Shown here: one piece after another, positions 12,131 to 23,740 of the stretch
Numbering within the stretch: position 1 is the first letter of the stretch
Layout: every line of letters begins with the position of its first letter
From: Sciurus carolinensis
Lineage: Eukaryota; Chordata; Mammalia; Rodentia; Sciuridae
Length of the DNA stretch: 64,000 nt
Reading direction: 5' to 3'
Assembly (NCBI RefSeq): GCF_902686445.1
Contig: NC_062214.1
Location: 88,640,738-88,704,737 of the forward strand
Program-made: the position numbers and the translations under genes
The notes under the pieces: model-generated
What the model was told of the DNA's origin: nothing
The model's input: the letters and a program-made list of their open reading frames with translations, nothing else
Databases searched by the model: none

Positions 12131-12791
12131 TTATCACCACTTTTTAAGTCACAATTTGCATTTGGCATTATCCTAACAAATCAGAATTTTAAAAATCCAA
12201 AGAAAAAATGTCATAGAAAGCTATCATTCACCCCAAAAATCCTACAAAATGCTATGGACTATCTTAGGTGATACAGGAGACAGAGACATAAAAAACAGCT
12301 AGTCTCTCCCCTCGATAAATGTATTACCTAATACAATAAATCAGAAATGTATAAATGTGCTGCACACATGCAGAAGACAGAAGCAGTTCTGACTAAACTC
12401 AGAAGATAACAACCCAGGTTACCACCCCAATTTACCAGGCCCCTAGAAACACCATAGCACCTCTCAATTTCCTTTATCTGTGGAGAGCAGAACCCCAGTG
12501 CAGAAAGTTCCCAAGCTAATTCTATTTTGCTTCCAACTGATAATGGTTTCAGTTCTCTTGTTTGAATGGCTTCACCTAGTCATAAGAAGTATATATTTCA
12601 AACAAGATAACACAGTCACTGCCAAAACTGGATTCAAATGAGGTGGAAAAGCTAACCCTGTGGTTTTCAGGTTCCTTCCTCCATTTAGGCAATGATCAGT
12701 ACTACCTCTCAACTGCACAGAGAGCAGCCCTAGCTAACTGAAAATGTATGGCTTTCCTGGGGAATCAGTAAGGGAAATATTTCTATTAAAT

Positions 12792-12868
12792 GGGCTGGGG
12801 ATAGAGTATAGCTCAGTGTAGCACATGAGTTTTCCAGTATCCCCCACCCAAAAAGATTGATTAAAAAG
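12792..12868 (+). mobile_element. Internally deleted ID SINE, plus
   Basis: GGGCTGGGGATAGAGTATAG and CTCAGTGTAGCACATGAG are followed by a damaged B box (TTTTCCAGTATCCCCC). Confidence 0.75.
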
Positions 12869-13664
12869 GAAGAAACATGGGCTCTCTTCCCTTTAACCTC
12901 CTGAGCTATGGGCAGAGTAACAGGAAGAACAATGGCATTTGCAAGACATAAGAGGCATGAGCTATCAGGAGCAACCAGAGTGCCTATAACTAACCCTATA
13001 GCCTTCTAATCCTATTTCACTGCCAAGAACTTGCCTTCACTGACTAGAGCTGCTGAAACTGTGCTTATTTTTAGAAGCCAATTATTAACTAAGTCAATGG
13101 TACTTTTGTGAAGGTTTTCTATAGAAGAGATAAATGCTTTATGAAAATAATAGCTCAAAAGCTTTTACTCCTGCATGAGAACCATCAATTCCAACTCCCC
13201 AGTTCCCTGGTTGCTCAGCTACCACTTGAGCAGGAATCCTGAAGACAAGAGCATTTCTGTTCTGATCAGGGAGCATCATATCACCACTTGGGTCTCGAAA
13301 TTTAGGCTGGGCAGTGCAAATACAACTTATTTCTAGGAAAGCTGAGCTCCTGGCTGAGTGCTTCAGAAGATAGGGTTCAATGAATGCTGATAATGCAAAT
13401 TAATTTTAAAATGCATCCAGAAAAAAAATGATTTGAGCAATGAACAGATAGACAATAAGTGGTGAGACAAATATAGCAAAATATTAGTTGTAGACTCAAG
13501 GTGATGGGCTTATGGGAGTACAGTGTACAATTCCTTCAACTTTCAATATGCTTGAAATTTTTTGTAACAAACTGGTAGAGATGAATGTTAATAACAGAGG
13601 GGACCAAGGCTCCTCAGAAGTTGGGATGTGACTTGAGCAGAGCTCGCTATGTGACACCACTTTT

Positions 13665-13849
13665 TTTTTTTTTTTTTTAAATACTGGGGGTTGAACCCAG
13701 GGATGCTTTACCACTAAGCTACATCCCCAGCCCTTTTAATTTTGAGATTGGGTCTAAGTTCCTGAGGTTGGTCTCAAACTTGCAATCTTCTGCCTCAGTC
13801 TCCGAAGTTGCTGAGATTACAGTTATGTGTTACCACACCCAGTCCATGG
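13665..13849 (-). mobile_element. B1-dID SINE, minus, with target-site duplication
   Basis: A T19 run (complement of the tail) is followed by GGGGTTGAACCCAGGG and a B1 half ending TACCACACCCAGTC. CACCACTTTT flanks it at 13655-13664 and 13850-13859, although the T's in the repeat merge with the tail. Confidence 0.93.
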
Positions 13850-14075
13850 CACCACTTTTGAAATGCTGAAGCAGAGGCCAAGCATAAATCCCAAAAGAAG
13901 TGGCAGCCTGCAGATTTCTGTCAGGGGCAGCTGGTACAGGGGCTCTGCTGCAAGGGGACTGCTTACAGACTGAGAAAAAGATGAGAGGTCCACAGCTGGA
14001 GCAGAAAGCTATTCTGGTACTCTGAATCCAGAGTAAGAAAGAAATTCCAGAATCATTTCAAAACAGGTCAACAGA

Positions 14076-14094
14076 ACAACAACAACAACAACAA

Positions 14095-14137
<43 letters not shown>
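14076..14137. repeat. (AAC)n followed by a 40-base A tract
   Basis: Seven AAC units lead into about 42 A residues. No SINE or L1 body precedes the tract, so it is either an orphan retroposon tail or a simple-repeat expansion. Confidence 0.9.
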
Positions 14138-14140
<3 letters not shown>

Positions 14141-15574
14141 ATCCTATCCACCTGGCAGAACATACAGGTATCAATAAGTCTAAATAAAGGAAAAGGTCAC
14201 TATCAATGTTCAGGGTTAGGTCTAATCCTACCTCTAAAGCAAGCAACCTGGAGCTCAATCATGCTCACCCCCTAAATGGTGTCCTTGTTCCCCTATTAAA
14301 GGGATAAATCTGTGTGGTACAGAACTTGGAAATGACCCAGGAAAGAACTGAGCAGGCATGAAATGACATACATGGCTCTCAGAAGCTTTTACATTGGCAC
14401 TGACATCTCTTACTTAAGAAGATGCTAGAACACAGCCAATAAGTCTGTGAACAGCTCTGGAGGAGTAGAGATGCTGCTCTCATGTATCTGTCCTCACATG
14501 GGCTCACGTGGCTCTGCACACATAATGGAGACTAAAGAGAGTTTGTGAACCCAAGTTGATTTACTAATGTAAACCCTAACTGGTTACAAGTGCTAAAAAC
14601 CATAGAAACACAGGATGTAAGCACAGGGAGGTATCCCTAGAAAAGACCCCATCCAAACATTTCTCTACAGAGATGCAAAATCCTGAATATAGGTAACAGG
14701 GAGAATATGAAATTTAAAGAAAGCAGACTTCCTCAGAGACTCTGATGCTTACTGACTGCGAGACTAAGCTCATTACAAAACCTGTCAGAGCCTTACTCTC
14801 TGTCTACCAGCTGGGAGGTCAATAATCCATCCCATGAGATGGGGCTGATGTGATTAATAACTTACATAATATGAAAAGGACTTGGAAGCGGTAGAAGATT
14901 CAAAGCTCACTGCTGTTACACCTAGTCCTGCCACCACCCACCTTCTATTATATTAGCAAGACCTATGGGAAAGAAGTCACCTTGGCCTTTCCTTATTACC
15001 ACAATCCCCACCTTTTCCTTCTAGGTTCCAGGACCTCCACTGCCATTTATATATCATCTTCCAAAACTCTTAAGTTAGAGATGAAAAATCAATATCACTA
15101 CAAAGAGCAGAGAAACCCAAGGGATAAGAAACTAGACCCCAGGGGAAAACAATTAGCACCCGGGCCAGGGACAAGGACCAAGCCTCCTGTGGAGACACTT
15201 TCACTCTAGTTGCAGCAAAAAGGAACGAGAGCATTCTCAATAACCTTTAGAAGCGCAGAAGATGTTTTCAGGATCTACGTTCCATATGGCACCCACAAAT
15301 GTCGGCAGATGCCTACGACAGTATATGCAGCCCTTCTTTTGATCAAAATGAAGAAACATTCAAAATAATGGGGGCATGAGCAAGGGAGAACTGCCTTGCA
15401 GGGTTCTCCTCAAGTTCACTAAGACCTGGTTCTGCAGGTCAGGGCAGGTCTCGAGGGTCAGGAAGGAACTGGAGAAAGACACCATGCTGGACTGAAAACA
15501 CAGCAGCCACCAACTATGCAGACTCCTGTCAGCCTTCATCTCTAAATCGTCAGTCCCATGGAAATAAAGCAGAA

Positions 15575-15735
15575 GCTAACATTTGCTGAATATATATTCT
15601 GAGTCAGCGTGCTGGAAGATTTATATGTTATTTTAATTAATTCTCACCAAAACAAAGCAGCTATAATAATGCCCTTTTACAGATGAGAAAGCTGAGAATC
15701 AAAAAGATAAAGAAATCTGTCTAAGATCATAACAA
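15575..15735 (-). mobile_element. MIR fragment, minus
   Basis: TTTTAATTAATTCTCACCAA, TGCCCTTTTACAGATGAGAA and AGCTGAGAATC appear in reversed MIR order. Confidence 0.6.
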
Positions 15736-16004
15736 AGAGGTGACAATCATTAAACAAATAAATATTGAGCACCTGCTATGTGCCAGTAATGTTCTAGCCT
15801 TTCAAGACATGACAAAGTCCCTATTTGGATTTCCATGGAGAAATGGAAGAGATGAGGCTGAACATCTGTCAGATTCCAAAGTCCCCTATGACATGCTGCA
15901 TAAAGGGAACGGGGGAAAAATGACGATGTGAGCATCTCTCTGAAGTTCCAGGCTTCCAGAAGGGAAACAGTCCTGATCGATCCCCTCATCACTATCCAAT
16001 AAAG

Positions 16005-16150
16005 TACACTGCCTTGGTTTAAATCCTGCCAAAACCACTTACTAGCTACATGACCTAGGGTGATTCATTCAATTTCTCTGTGCCTTGGTTTCCTCATCAG
16101 GTGGGATAATGTGCCCACTCAAAAAGGTTGCTGTGAAAATGCAATAAAAT
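16005..16150 (+). mobile_element. MIR fragment, plus
   Basis: AACCACTTACTAGCTACATG, TTCTCTGTGCCTTGGTTTCC and GGTTGCTGTGAAAATGCAAT follow the MIR order closely. Confidence 0.65.
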
Positions 16151-16156
16151 ATTGAT

Positions 16157-16312
16157 TTGCCAACTTGGGAAGCTGAGGCAGGAGGATGGAAAATTGGAGG
16201 CCAGCCTCAGCAACTTAGAGAAACTCTGTCTCAAAATAAAAAATAAGTAAAAAGGGCTAGGGATGTAGCTCAGCAGTAGAACACTCCTGGGTTCAATCCC
16301 CAGTACCCCAAA
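16157..16312 (+). mobile_element. 5'-truncated B1-dID SINE, plus
   Basis: The element starts inside the B1 half (AACTTGGGAAGCTGAGGCAG) and continues through a normal ID half to CAATCCCCAGTACCCC. It lies just before another SINE, with a T-rich stretch between. Confidence 0.88.
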
Positions 16313-16347
16313 ACCATTTTTTTTTTTTTTTTTAAGATAATGTTTGA

Positions 16348-16551
16348 GGCTAGGTGCAGTGGTGCACACCTGTAATCCCAGTGGCTCTGGAAGTTGAGGC
16401 AGGAAGATCGAAAGTTCAAAGTCAATCTCAGCAACTTAGCAAGGCACTAAGCAACTCAGTGAGACCCTGTCTCTAAATAAAATATGAAAAAGGGCTGGGG
16501 ATGTGGCTCAGTGGTTGAGCACCCCTGGGTTCAATCCCTGGTACCAAACAA
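16348..16551 (+). mobile_element. B1-dID SINE, plus, with target-site duplication
   Basis: Full dimer from GGCTAGGTGCAGTGGTGCAC to CAATCCCTGGTACC. AGATAATGTTTGA (16335-16347) and AGATAATGCTTGA (16552-16564) are 12/13 matching target-site duplicates. Confidence 0.95.
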
Positions 16552-16689
16552 AGATAATGCTTGACATAAATATGTACCATCTAAAAATTAATCTATCATT
16601 ATTAGCATTAACATTATTACTGTTATTAGGAAGAAAAAGAAGGGATCCCAGACTGCTAAAAAGACTGACACTCACATCCATGTGAGCCC

Positions 16690-16862
16690 ATAAGCCTCTT
16701 GCCCTCACCCTTGACTTCCACTAATGGGCATTAGGTGAGATTATTTCTCTCCTGCCCTAAACCCCTTAGATTGTAACTTCTCTGAAGGCAGAGACGTTTC
16801 ACTCATCTTCATAACCCCAGAACTTTGTGCCCAGCAAATAGTATTATACACAATAAATGGAT
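16690..16862 (+). mobile_element. L2 LINE 3' end, plus
   Basis: TTAGATTGTAACTTCTCTGA, AGGCAGAGACGTTTCACTC and TGCCCAGCAAATAGTATTAT ending in CAATAAATGG are the typical L2 tail sequence. Confidence 0.65.
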
Positions 16863-17146
16863 TTAAACTATATTAATCAGATTTCAACTGCATCACAATC
16901 TTAGGGTCATCTGAATAGGAGAAAACTGGGAGATGTGCTTCAGATACACTACCAGAGAATCCTGATTATTATCATCTCTCTTTGAAGCAAGGTAGGGAAA
17001 GGAAGCCTGTCATCCTATGAGTTTGCCAAGTCTTACTGTCAAGACCCAGATGCCCAAGATGGTGGTGTGATCCAGAGAATTGTAGGGAGGCAGCTGATCA
17101 ACTCCCAGACCAAAGATTAGGTCAGAGTCACCCAATTCCCAAGTTA

Positions 17147-17395
<249 letters not shown>

Positions 17396-17762
17396 TTAAA
17401 TGTAAGGTCAATAGAAGCACAAATTTCTCGACCAAACTACTGATTGTCAATGTATAAGGTGGGTGATGGCACCAGAGAGTTGTAACCAGAAGGCCAGCTG
17501 TGTTTCTGCTTCCAGGAGACAAGACTGGGGAAAATATCTAAATGGAGGGTTTATGCCAAAAGGACCTGTAGGGTGGAGATCTGAGGGGAAACTGGCCTTG
17601 AGGACTTGGTCATATTCAGGTTGAAGGGTAGAAGGGCATGAGGAACTTGGTATACTGACCTAAGCTGACCAAGAGGTTCCCCCTTGACCTCAGGAACCTG
17701 TTGAGAGTTAGCCAAAGTCTCAGGTACTACTCTATGTCCCCCTAACACTAGCCCTTGTTCCA

Positions 17763-17831
17763 ACTGGGGCTGTAGCTCAGTGGTACAGCACTTGCCTAGC
17801 CTGCATGAAGCTGTGGGTACAATCCCCAGCA

Positions 17832-17832
<1 letters not shown>
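17763..17832 (+). mobile_element. ID SINE in intron 2, plus
   Basis: GGGGCTGTAGCTCAGTGGTA to GTACAATCCCCAGCATCACA, with the CA microsatellite replacing the A tail. Confidence 0.9.

Positions 17833-17876
<44 letters not shown>
17833..17876. repeat. (CA)n microsatellite
   Basis: About 22 pure CA units start exactly at the CATCACA end of the ID SINE. Confidence 0.97.
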
Positions 17877-17877
<1 letters not shown>

Positions 17878-18533
17878 GTAACCTGATAAGGTTGAGTATC
17901 TAAAATGTCAAGGGTCAGAGGACATGGAAGTGGTGGTTATCAGTGTGGCTGCAGCAGTTGGAGGTCCCCGAGGATGAGCACTGTTGGAAAAGAGGAAAGG
18001 AATAGCACATGGAGACAGGAATGAACACAATGAGCTGACAAACACAGAAGAGGCCAACTCTCCAGACGCGGGGCTGTGTTCAGAAAGAGGACCAAGAGGG
18101 GACAGGAATGGGAAGTCCAGCTCAAAGACTGCAGCTGTGGAGGGGGATCAGAGGCTGCACAGCAGGGAGACGAAGGCAACCACTGGCAGGCAGGAGCACA
18201 GGAAACAACGCGATCTCAGCATCTGGCCTGGGCATTGCTGGGCCCAGGTGAACAAAAGCAGCTTCTCCTACACTTGATAAACGACAAACTGGCACCTGGC
18301 ACCCCTTCTACAGCACACAGAAAGCTAAGGCAGGGTCACTTGCTATTATTTCCCAGCCTGGGGATGGGAGTAATACATTAGGAGTCACTAGGGTGACTGA
18401 CAGATGATGAGTTCGAAATTCAAACACCACAAAAAATACCAAGTTAAAAGTCCATCTTCCTTCCACACTTGTCCCCAGGCCTCCAGATCTTGCACGAGAT
18501 AATTCAACTACCTACTTATCCTGGCAAACTCAC

Positions 18534-18744
18534 CTTTCTGGCCATAACCAGGCCAGACGGCTTGTGGGAGACCTTGAACACCACACCGCCGTTGCCCGCA
18601 CCCAGCTCACTGATCTTCTCAAAGTCGTCATCCTTCAGTTCTCCCACCTTCTGCTTCTGGGTCAGAAAGGCTTCAAGGCGCTTCCGCTGCTGCTCATCAA
18701 GCTCCAGCTCTTCCAGCTTCTTCTGCAAAGCCTCCAGGTTGGTC
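18534..18744 (-). CDS. MAP2K1: MAP2K1 coding exon 2, residues 27-97
   Basis: The minus strand translates to [20 protein letters not shown] and continues to [12 protein letters not shown], with no difference I can see from mammalian MEK1. It contains the nuclear export helix (about residues 32-44, [13 protein letters not shown]), the helix A region that restrains the kinase, the glycine-rich ATP loop GAGNGG (about 75-80) and, as its last codon, the ATP-anchoring lysine K97 of VMARK. The exon is 211 bp, bounded by acceptor CAG at 18745-18747 and donor GTGAGT starting at 18533. Both lengths and phases match the known gene. Reading through the donor adds only VSLPG, which is intronic. The segment from helix A into the N lobe is where activating changes in human disease cluster (established knowledge); none are evident here. 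Confidence 0.99.
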
Positions 18745-19092
18745 CTGTCCAAAGGGGGGATCCATAGGTCAACACTGTCACAAGAGGAGCCACCCAGAGG
18801 AACACTCCCATCACGCAAAGCTCTAGACCTGGGGCCAGGGACAGAGAACTAGAGGAGGGGACTGGAAGGCAGGGTTTGTCCTGTTGTGGTTCTGCCCCTA
18901 TACTCCAGCCATCATGACTGCTTCACCACCAGTATGCTTCACCTCTCGACTTCAGCTTCCTCCTTTGTAAAATGAGGGAATTAGGTCCCTCTTGTATTCT
19001 GTAAGTCTACGAGAGGAACCAAAGAATCTACTAAAATCGAGAATGAGCCACCTTAAATTGCTTTAAAGTCATAGTTTAAAAAGTCCCACTAA

Positions 19093-19302
19093 GCAGGGCA
19101 TGGTGGTGTATGCCTGTAATCCCAATGCCTGGGGAGGCTGAGGCAGGAGGATTTCAAGTTCAAAGCCAGCCTCAGCAATAGTGAGGCACTATGCAACTCA
19201 GTGAGACCCTATCTCTAAATAAAATACAAAAAAACAGGGCTAGGGATGTGGTTTAGTGGTTGAGTGCCCCTGAGTTCAATCCCTCATGCCCTCCTCCACA
19301 AA
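19093..19302 (+). mobile_element. B1-dID SINE, plus, with target-site duplication
   Basis: Full dimer starting GCAGGGCATGGTGGTG. The flanks AAGTCCCACTAA (19081-19092) and AAGCCCCACTAA (19306-19317) differ at one base. Confidence 0.95.
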
Positions 19303-19317
19303 AAAAAGCCCCACTAA

Positions 19318-19530
19318 ACGGGGTGTGTTGGCTCACACCTATAATCCCAGTGGCTTGGGAGGTTGAGGCAGGAGGATCACTAGTTTGAGGCCAACCTCAG
19401 CAATTTAGTGAGACCCTGTCTCAAAAAGAAAAAATAAAAGGGCTGGATAAGTGACTTAGGGGTTAAGTGTACTTAACCCCTGGGTTTAACCCCTGGGTTC
19501 AATCCCTGGTAGCAAAAAAATAAAATAAAA
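19318..19530 (+). mobile_element. B1-dID SINE, plus, with internal duplication
   Basis: Full dimer starting right at the end of the preceding element's target repeat. Near the B box, TTAACCCCTGGGT is duplicated in tandem, so the usual single copy reads twice. Confidence 0.92.
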
Positions 19531-19740
19531 CAATAATAATGTTGGTTTATGGTTTATTAAGTTTATACCATATACAAAATAAAATTTCCTAAATCTTCTT
19601 AACTGAAGCGAAACCCACTTTAAACTGAATCACAACAGCAGGAACCTTCAGATCCACTGTGATCAGGTCCCAGAACCAGGCTAATCAGAAAAGTTAGAGC
19701 AAGATATCATAAAAATGATATACCTAAAAATTTTATTTTT

Positions 19741-19836
19741 ATTTATTTATTTATTTTGTGTGGTGCTGGGGAATGAACCCAGGGCCTTGTGCATGTGAGG
19801 AAAGCACTCTACCAACTGAGCTACATCCCCAGCCCC
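19741..19836 (-). mobile_element. ID SINE, minus, with target-site duplication
   Basis: GGTGCTGGGGAATGAACCCA to CTACATCCCCAGCCCC. AAAATTTTATTTTT flanks it at 19727-19740 and 19837-19850, identical over 14 bases. Confidence 0.95.
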
Positions 19837-20756
19837 AAAATTTTATTTTTGTATAATGCATGTAAATCCGTATTCATCACTCAGTCTTTAACACAGTCCA
19901 AGGCCCTTTGAACAAGATCCCTTGCTAAGAACTCTACGTAATCTTTCTTATATGAACTAGAATATAAAACACTGTCTACGATTTCCAAATCCTGATTCTA
20001 TAAAATGAAGTAAAAATGAAGGCATTCGCAGAGTAATCACAACATAAAATTTTAGAATCTTATGATTTCCCCCAAACTTACTGCTCATCTAATTTGACAA
20101 TAATATATTTAGGGACTTGGCCTTACTGAATCTTTTCATGGCTTTTAACTAGTGTTTAAAGAAAGAAAAGAAAATCAGTTCATTTGCAGTCATATTTCAT
20201 GTTTATCTGGTACTTAAATACATTACTTAGCTTCAATGCCAGCTATAACTGTGCAAATGGGTTTGGGAACAAGCTGGCTCTTGGTAAGCACATACTTCAG
20301 CCAGTGGGTGCTGCAACGAGTGGGCACAGCAGAGAGCAGCCTGCTAGTCGCACACACAGTATGCCATCGCTCCGTGTGTTTTACACAGAGAATTGAAGAG
20401 CGTTCATTACTCCTTCGAGTTGGTAAAGAGAGCTTCCACTGTTTCATTTGATTTCACTCCCCAGTCTAAACAGATGACACAAGTGACAAAGGTGACAAGA
20501 CAGGCCTTATGACACATCTGAATGCGGGTGCCTCCCCCACACACACCAGTTCTGAGCTTGGAAGCAGAAGTCAGCATAACCTCTGCTCTTCCATCACTCT
20601 CACCATCCCAAACCTCAAGAAGGCTAGGAGACAGAGGCCTCCCACAGATGGGGAGATCCAGCGCCACTTCACAGATAACACGGTGTGGGGCCAAAGAGGA
20701 CACAGGCTGATGTCACTGACTTTCCTCACTGGAGAACTCTCGGGGGAGGAATGCTG

Positions 20757-21142
20757 GTGCTAGGGGCTGAATTGGGCACCCCTCACCCAAAATTCCTATG
20801 TGGAACCTTAAAACCCACTATGACTGTATTTGGAGACAGGATTTTCAGGAGGCAATTAAAGTTAAAAAAGGTTATAAAAGTGGAATCCTAATCAGACAGA
20901 ATTGGTGGCCTTATAAGAAGAGGAATCTATCCCCTCTTCCTCCCAACACATGCATGGAGAAAAGGCCACACAAGCACACAGTGAGGCAGCCATCTACAAA
21001 CCAGGAAGAGGGCCCTCCCCGGAGCCCAACTGTGCTGACATCCTGACCTCAAATTGCCAGCCTCCAGAACTAAGAGAAAACAAATGAATCTTTAAGTCAC
21101 CAGTCAGTGTCGTTGAGTTATAGCAGACAAGCAGACAAGACT
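20757..21142 (+). mobile_element. MaLR-type LTR (MLT1/MST-like), solitary
   Basis: An old endogenous LTR recognised by ordered landmarks: GACTGTATTTGGAGACAGGA, AGGAGGCAATTAAAGTTAAA, TGGTGGCCTTATAAGAAGAG, GCCAGCCTCCAGAACTAAGA and TTATAGCAGACAAGCAGACA. No internal retroviral sequence is attached. It is a noncoding relic. Confidence 0.8.
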
Positions 21143-21439
21143 GCTGGTCAATATTCTCACCCTGCTAAAATTTTAGGTTTGGTTAAGTCTCAAAGCACCC
21201 CAGTTCCTCAAGTGGGGGAACTCGGATACATGAGGCTGAGAGTACACAGTGCATGCCCTCTGGGTTCCTTTCTCCCAGGTCTCTCCACAAAGCAGCCCAT
21301 TGATGATGTCATTTAAAAACATATCCAGTGCAGACAGACCCCACAGCTAAAACTTGGATGATGTTACAGATGCCTGGGGGGCTCAGCAGGCTAGCTGAAA
21401 ACGCAGAATCCTAAAGCTGCTGTCCAGCACACTTGTGCT

Positions 21440-21442
21440 TGT

Positions 21443-21481
<39 letters not shown>

Positions 21482-21489
21482 TGTGTGCA
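21440..21489. repeat. Alternating purine-pyrimidine (CA)n/(GT)n tract
   Basis: GTGTACACAC leads into about 17 CA units and then CGTGTGTGTGCA. Alternation is unbroken for 50 bases, and the ends are mutually complementary. Confidence 0.95.
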
Positions 21490-21539
21490 AGAGGGAGAGC
21501 AGAAAGGCTGCTGGAAGGACACCCACTCTGCTCACAATA

Positions 21540-21715
21540 TTGTACCCTTCTACAAGCTTCACATTTACTACCTCACTTAATCCACACCCTACAAGTAGAA
21601 CAGATGAGCAAACACATGAAGTAAACTGCCCGAGGTCACACAGCTAGTAAGTGGCACAGCCAGGGGTCAAACCCATGAAAAATCGCTAACCTTAACCATA
21701 ATGCTGTCTTGCCTC
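21540..21715 (-). mobile_element. MIR fragment, minus
   Basis: CCGAGGTCACACAGCTAGTA and GTGGCACAGCCAGGGGTC are the well conserved reversed MIR core; the outer parts are diverged. Confidence 0.68.
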
Positions 21716-22244
21716 TTCTTGGGCAGCTTACAAACACAGGGAAGAATCCCAGCGTGTGGCGTGTAACTCACCGAGGCTCAATCACACATGAAGATGGTGT
21801 TATATGAGGGGCCCTTTATCTCAGGTACAACCCTGTCTCTGCTGCATAGTCTAGTGAGGATATACAGAGGCAGATTAGCACTGCCCTGCAACTAATACCA
21901 GCCACCAGAAACTCCCAGAAAACTCACTCCTTTTGACAAGGAAAAAGGAATGTTGATTCCACTGGCTTTCCTGTTTCTCTGGAGGGGAGGAAAAAAAGCA
22001 ATTCTCTAACCTTCAGGAAGAAAAGCTAAGTCTGCACCTTGTGCCACCTTCCTCCCTCCTCTACTTCTATGCCTGCCTGCCCTCTGTGTCACCTCACCAG
22101 CTACTTGTTAACCCCGTTGCTCATTTGTACTTTCAGAGGTGGAGCCACGGAGAGACAACAGAGTCCCTGAGCCTTGGTGACAAGACTTTCCTAAGGGCAG
22201 GTAGGTTAAAGGCAAGCACTGGGGGTAGAATAGTGTTGCAAATT

Positions 22245-22370
22245 AGTAAGTCACCAGTGTTCAGGAGCCCTGGATTCTTATCTTGAATTGGTCAGCAACT
22301 AGCTGTGTTACAAGTCACTCAGCTTTACCACATCCCAGATTTCTCTTCTGTAAAATGGGAATACCAACTC
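22245..22370 (+). mobile_element. MIR fragment, plus
   Basis: AGCAACTAGCTGTGTTACAA, GTCACTCAGC and CTTCTGTAAAATGGGAATAC follow MIR order. Confidence 0.6.
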
Positions 22371-22549
22371 CACACGTACTCCACCAGGGGAGTCAAAATA
22401 GAAAACTAATGGGAAGAACACTGAAATTTGTGGCACATTCCTACACTAATGTTGGGGGTGGGGGTTATGGATAGGGGAGGAGCCAAGAGAGCACAAAATC
22501 CAGAAATCACTGACTTTAATCATTTGCAAAGCACTTTAAAAGTTTATTG

Positions 22550-22632
22550 TTGGAGCTGAAGAAATGGCTCGTATTGGAGAGTGCTCGCCTAGCATGCGCA
22601 AGGACCCCGGTTTGAATCTCCGGCCCCTCAGA
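22550..22632 (+). mobile_element. Old ID-type SINE, plus
   Basis: GGAGCTGAAGAAATGGCTCG and GAGTGCTCGCCTAGCATGCG keep the tRNA-like layout, but the B-box region is altered (GGTTTGAATCTCCGG). It lies tail to tail with the minus-strand SINE at 22657. Confidence 0.75.
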
Positions 22633-22656
22633 GGGGAGGGAAAAAAAAGAAAAGTT

Positions 22657-22852
22657 TTTTTGTTGTTGTTGTTTTGTTTTTTACGGTACCAGGAATTGAA
22701 CCTAGAGGCACTCAACCACTGAGCATCATCCCAGCCCTTTACATTTTGAGACAGGGTCTTGCCAAGTTGCTAAAGCTGGCTTTGAACTTGCAGTCCTCCT
22801 GCCTCAGCCTACAAAGCAGCTGAGATTAAAAGCATATACCACCATGCCCAGC
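22657..22852 (-). mobile_element. B1-dID SINE, minus
   Basis: The T/G-rich tail complement (TTGTTGTTGTTG) is followed by GGAATTGAACCTAGAGGCAC and a B1 half ending ATACCACCATGCCCAGC. Confidence 0.92.
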
Positions 22853-23182
22853 ACTTTAAGTTTTTAAAAATCTTTTTCAGAGAATGAAGGACAAAACATT
22901 GAATCTGAAGGTGAAACCAAATTCCTGGCTTTCAGTGCTCCCGACAAAGAGATCGGTCAATAATGTAACACTGTTCTGTCTGCTTCCTCTGGCATGGGGA
23001 TCAATGATGTTCCAGAAGGCTCATTTTTGCCCTCCCAAGGTGAAATGCTTCAAGCAAGGGAAATAAAGAGGTCCTCAAGACTCAGTGGGTGAAAAACTGA
23101 CTCCTTCACAACCTTTAGTTTTAACTAAAATGAGCAAAAATGAGACTAAGAGATCTGAAAACAAAAACTGGAACTCCAATAC

Positions 23183-23184
23183 AA

Positions 23185-23241
<57 letters not shown>
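23183..23241. repeat. (CT)n(CA)n compound microsatellite
   Basis: About 11 CT units pass directly into about 18 CA units. It gives spurious long ORFs of Thr-His and Cys-Val repeats. Confidence 0.97.
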
Positions 23242-23244
<3 letters not shown>

Positions 23245-23629
23245 AGTCGTCTTTCCAAGGACCAGCTGTGATCAGCTCCAACCCTCATCACATCCACATG
23301 GTGGAGAAGACAGCACACAGTAACATGGATTCCACACCACGGCCGTCTAACAGTAAACACAAGTTCATAGAGATACAAGAAGATTACAGGTTTGAAATGG
23401 GAACGCAGAGAAAAACAAGGGCTGTCACTTGTGTTCTGAAAACACCAGAGAGGCACAATGAAATGAGTAGGAAAGGCTGATCTTATGGGCAAGAACATCT
23501 CCTTCCCTCTCACTCACCCATCTGCTGAGCCTAATTACACTGCCACAACTGGAGTCTTTCATTTATGGCTCAGCAGTTTAAAAGTTAGAAGCAGTATAAA
23601 ATGCAGCACAGGGAGGAACCTTAAAGACC

Positions 23630-23740
23630 ACCTGAGCCAACTCTCATTTTACAGGTGAGGAAACAGGTCCAGAGAGGGTAAGGCCACATAACTCACAATG
23701 GCAGATCTCCTAGAACAGAACTTCGAGACCCCACGCTGCC
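23630..23740 (-). mobile_element. Possible MIR fragment, minus
   Basis: CTCATTTTACAGGTGAGGAA and CAGGTCCAGAGAGGGTAAGG match the reversed MIR centre; little else is preserved. Confidence 0.5.

Noticed and set aside
18469..18852. Plus-strand 127-codon frame opposite exon 2
   Set aside because: It is the antisense shadow of MEK1 exon 2, kept open by the codon composition of the real exon.
20150..20700. Possible processed pseudogene or gene, because several overlapping frames occur on both strands
   Set aside because: None of the translations resembles a known protein, and there is no A tail or target duplication. The open frames look fortuitous.
23085..23480. Threonine-histidine or cysteine-valine repeat proteins
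   Set aside because: These are translations of the CA/GT microsatellites here and at 17.8, 21.4 and 45.6 kb, not genes.
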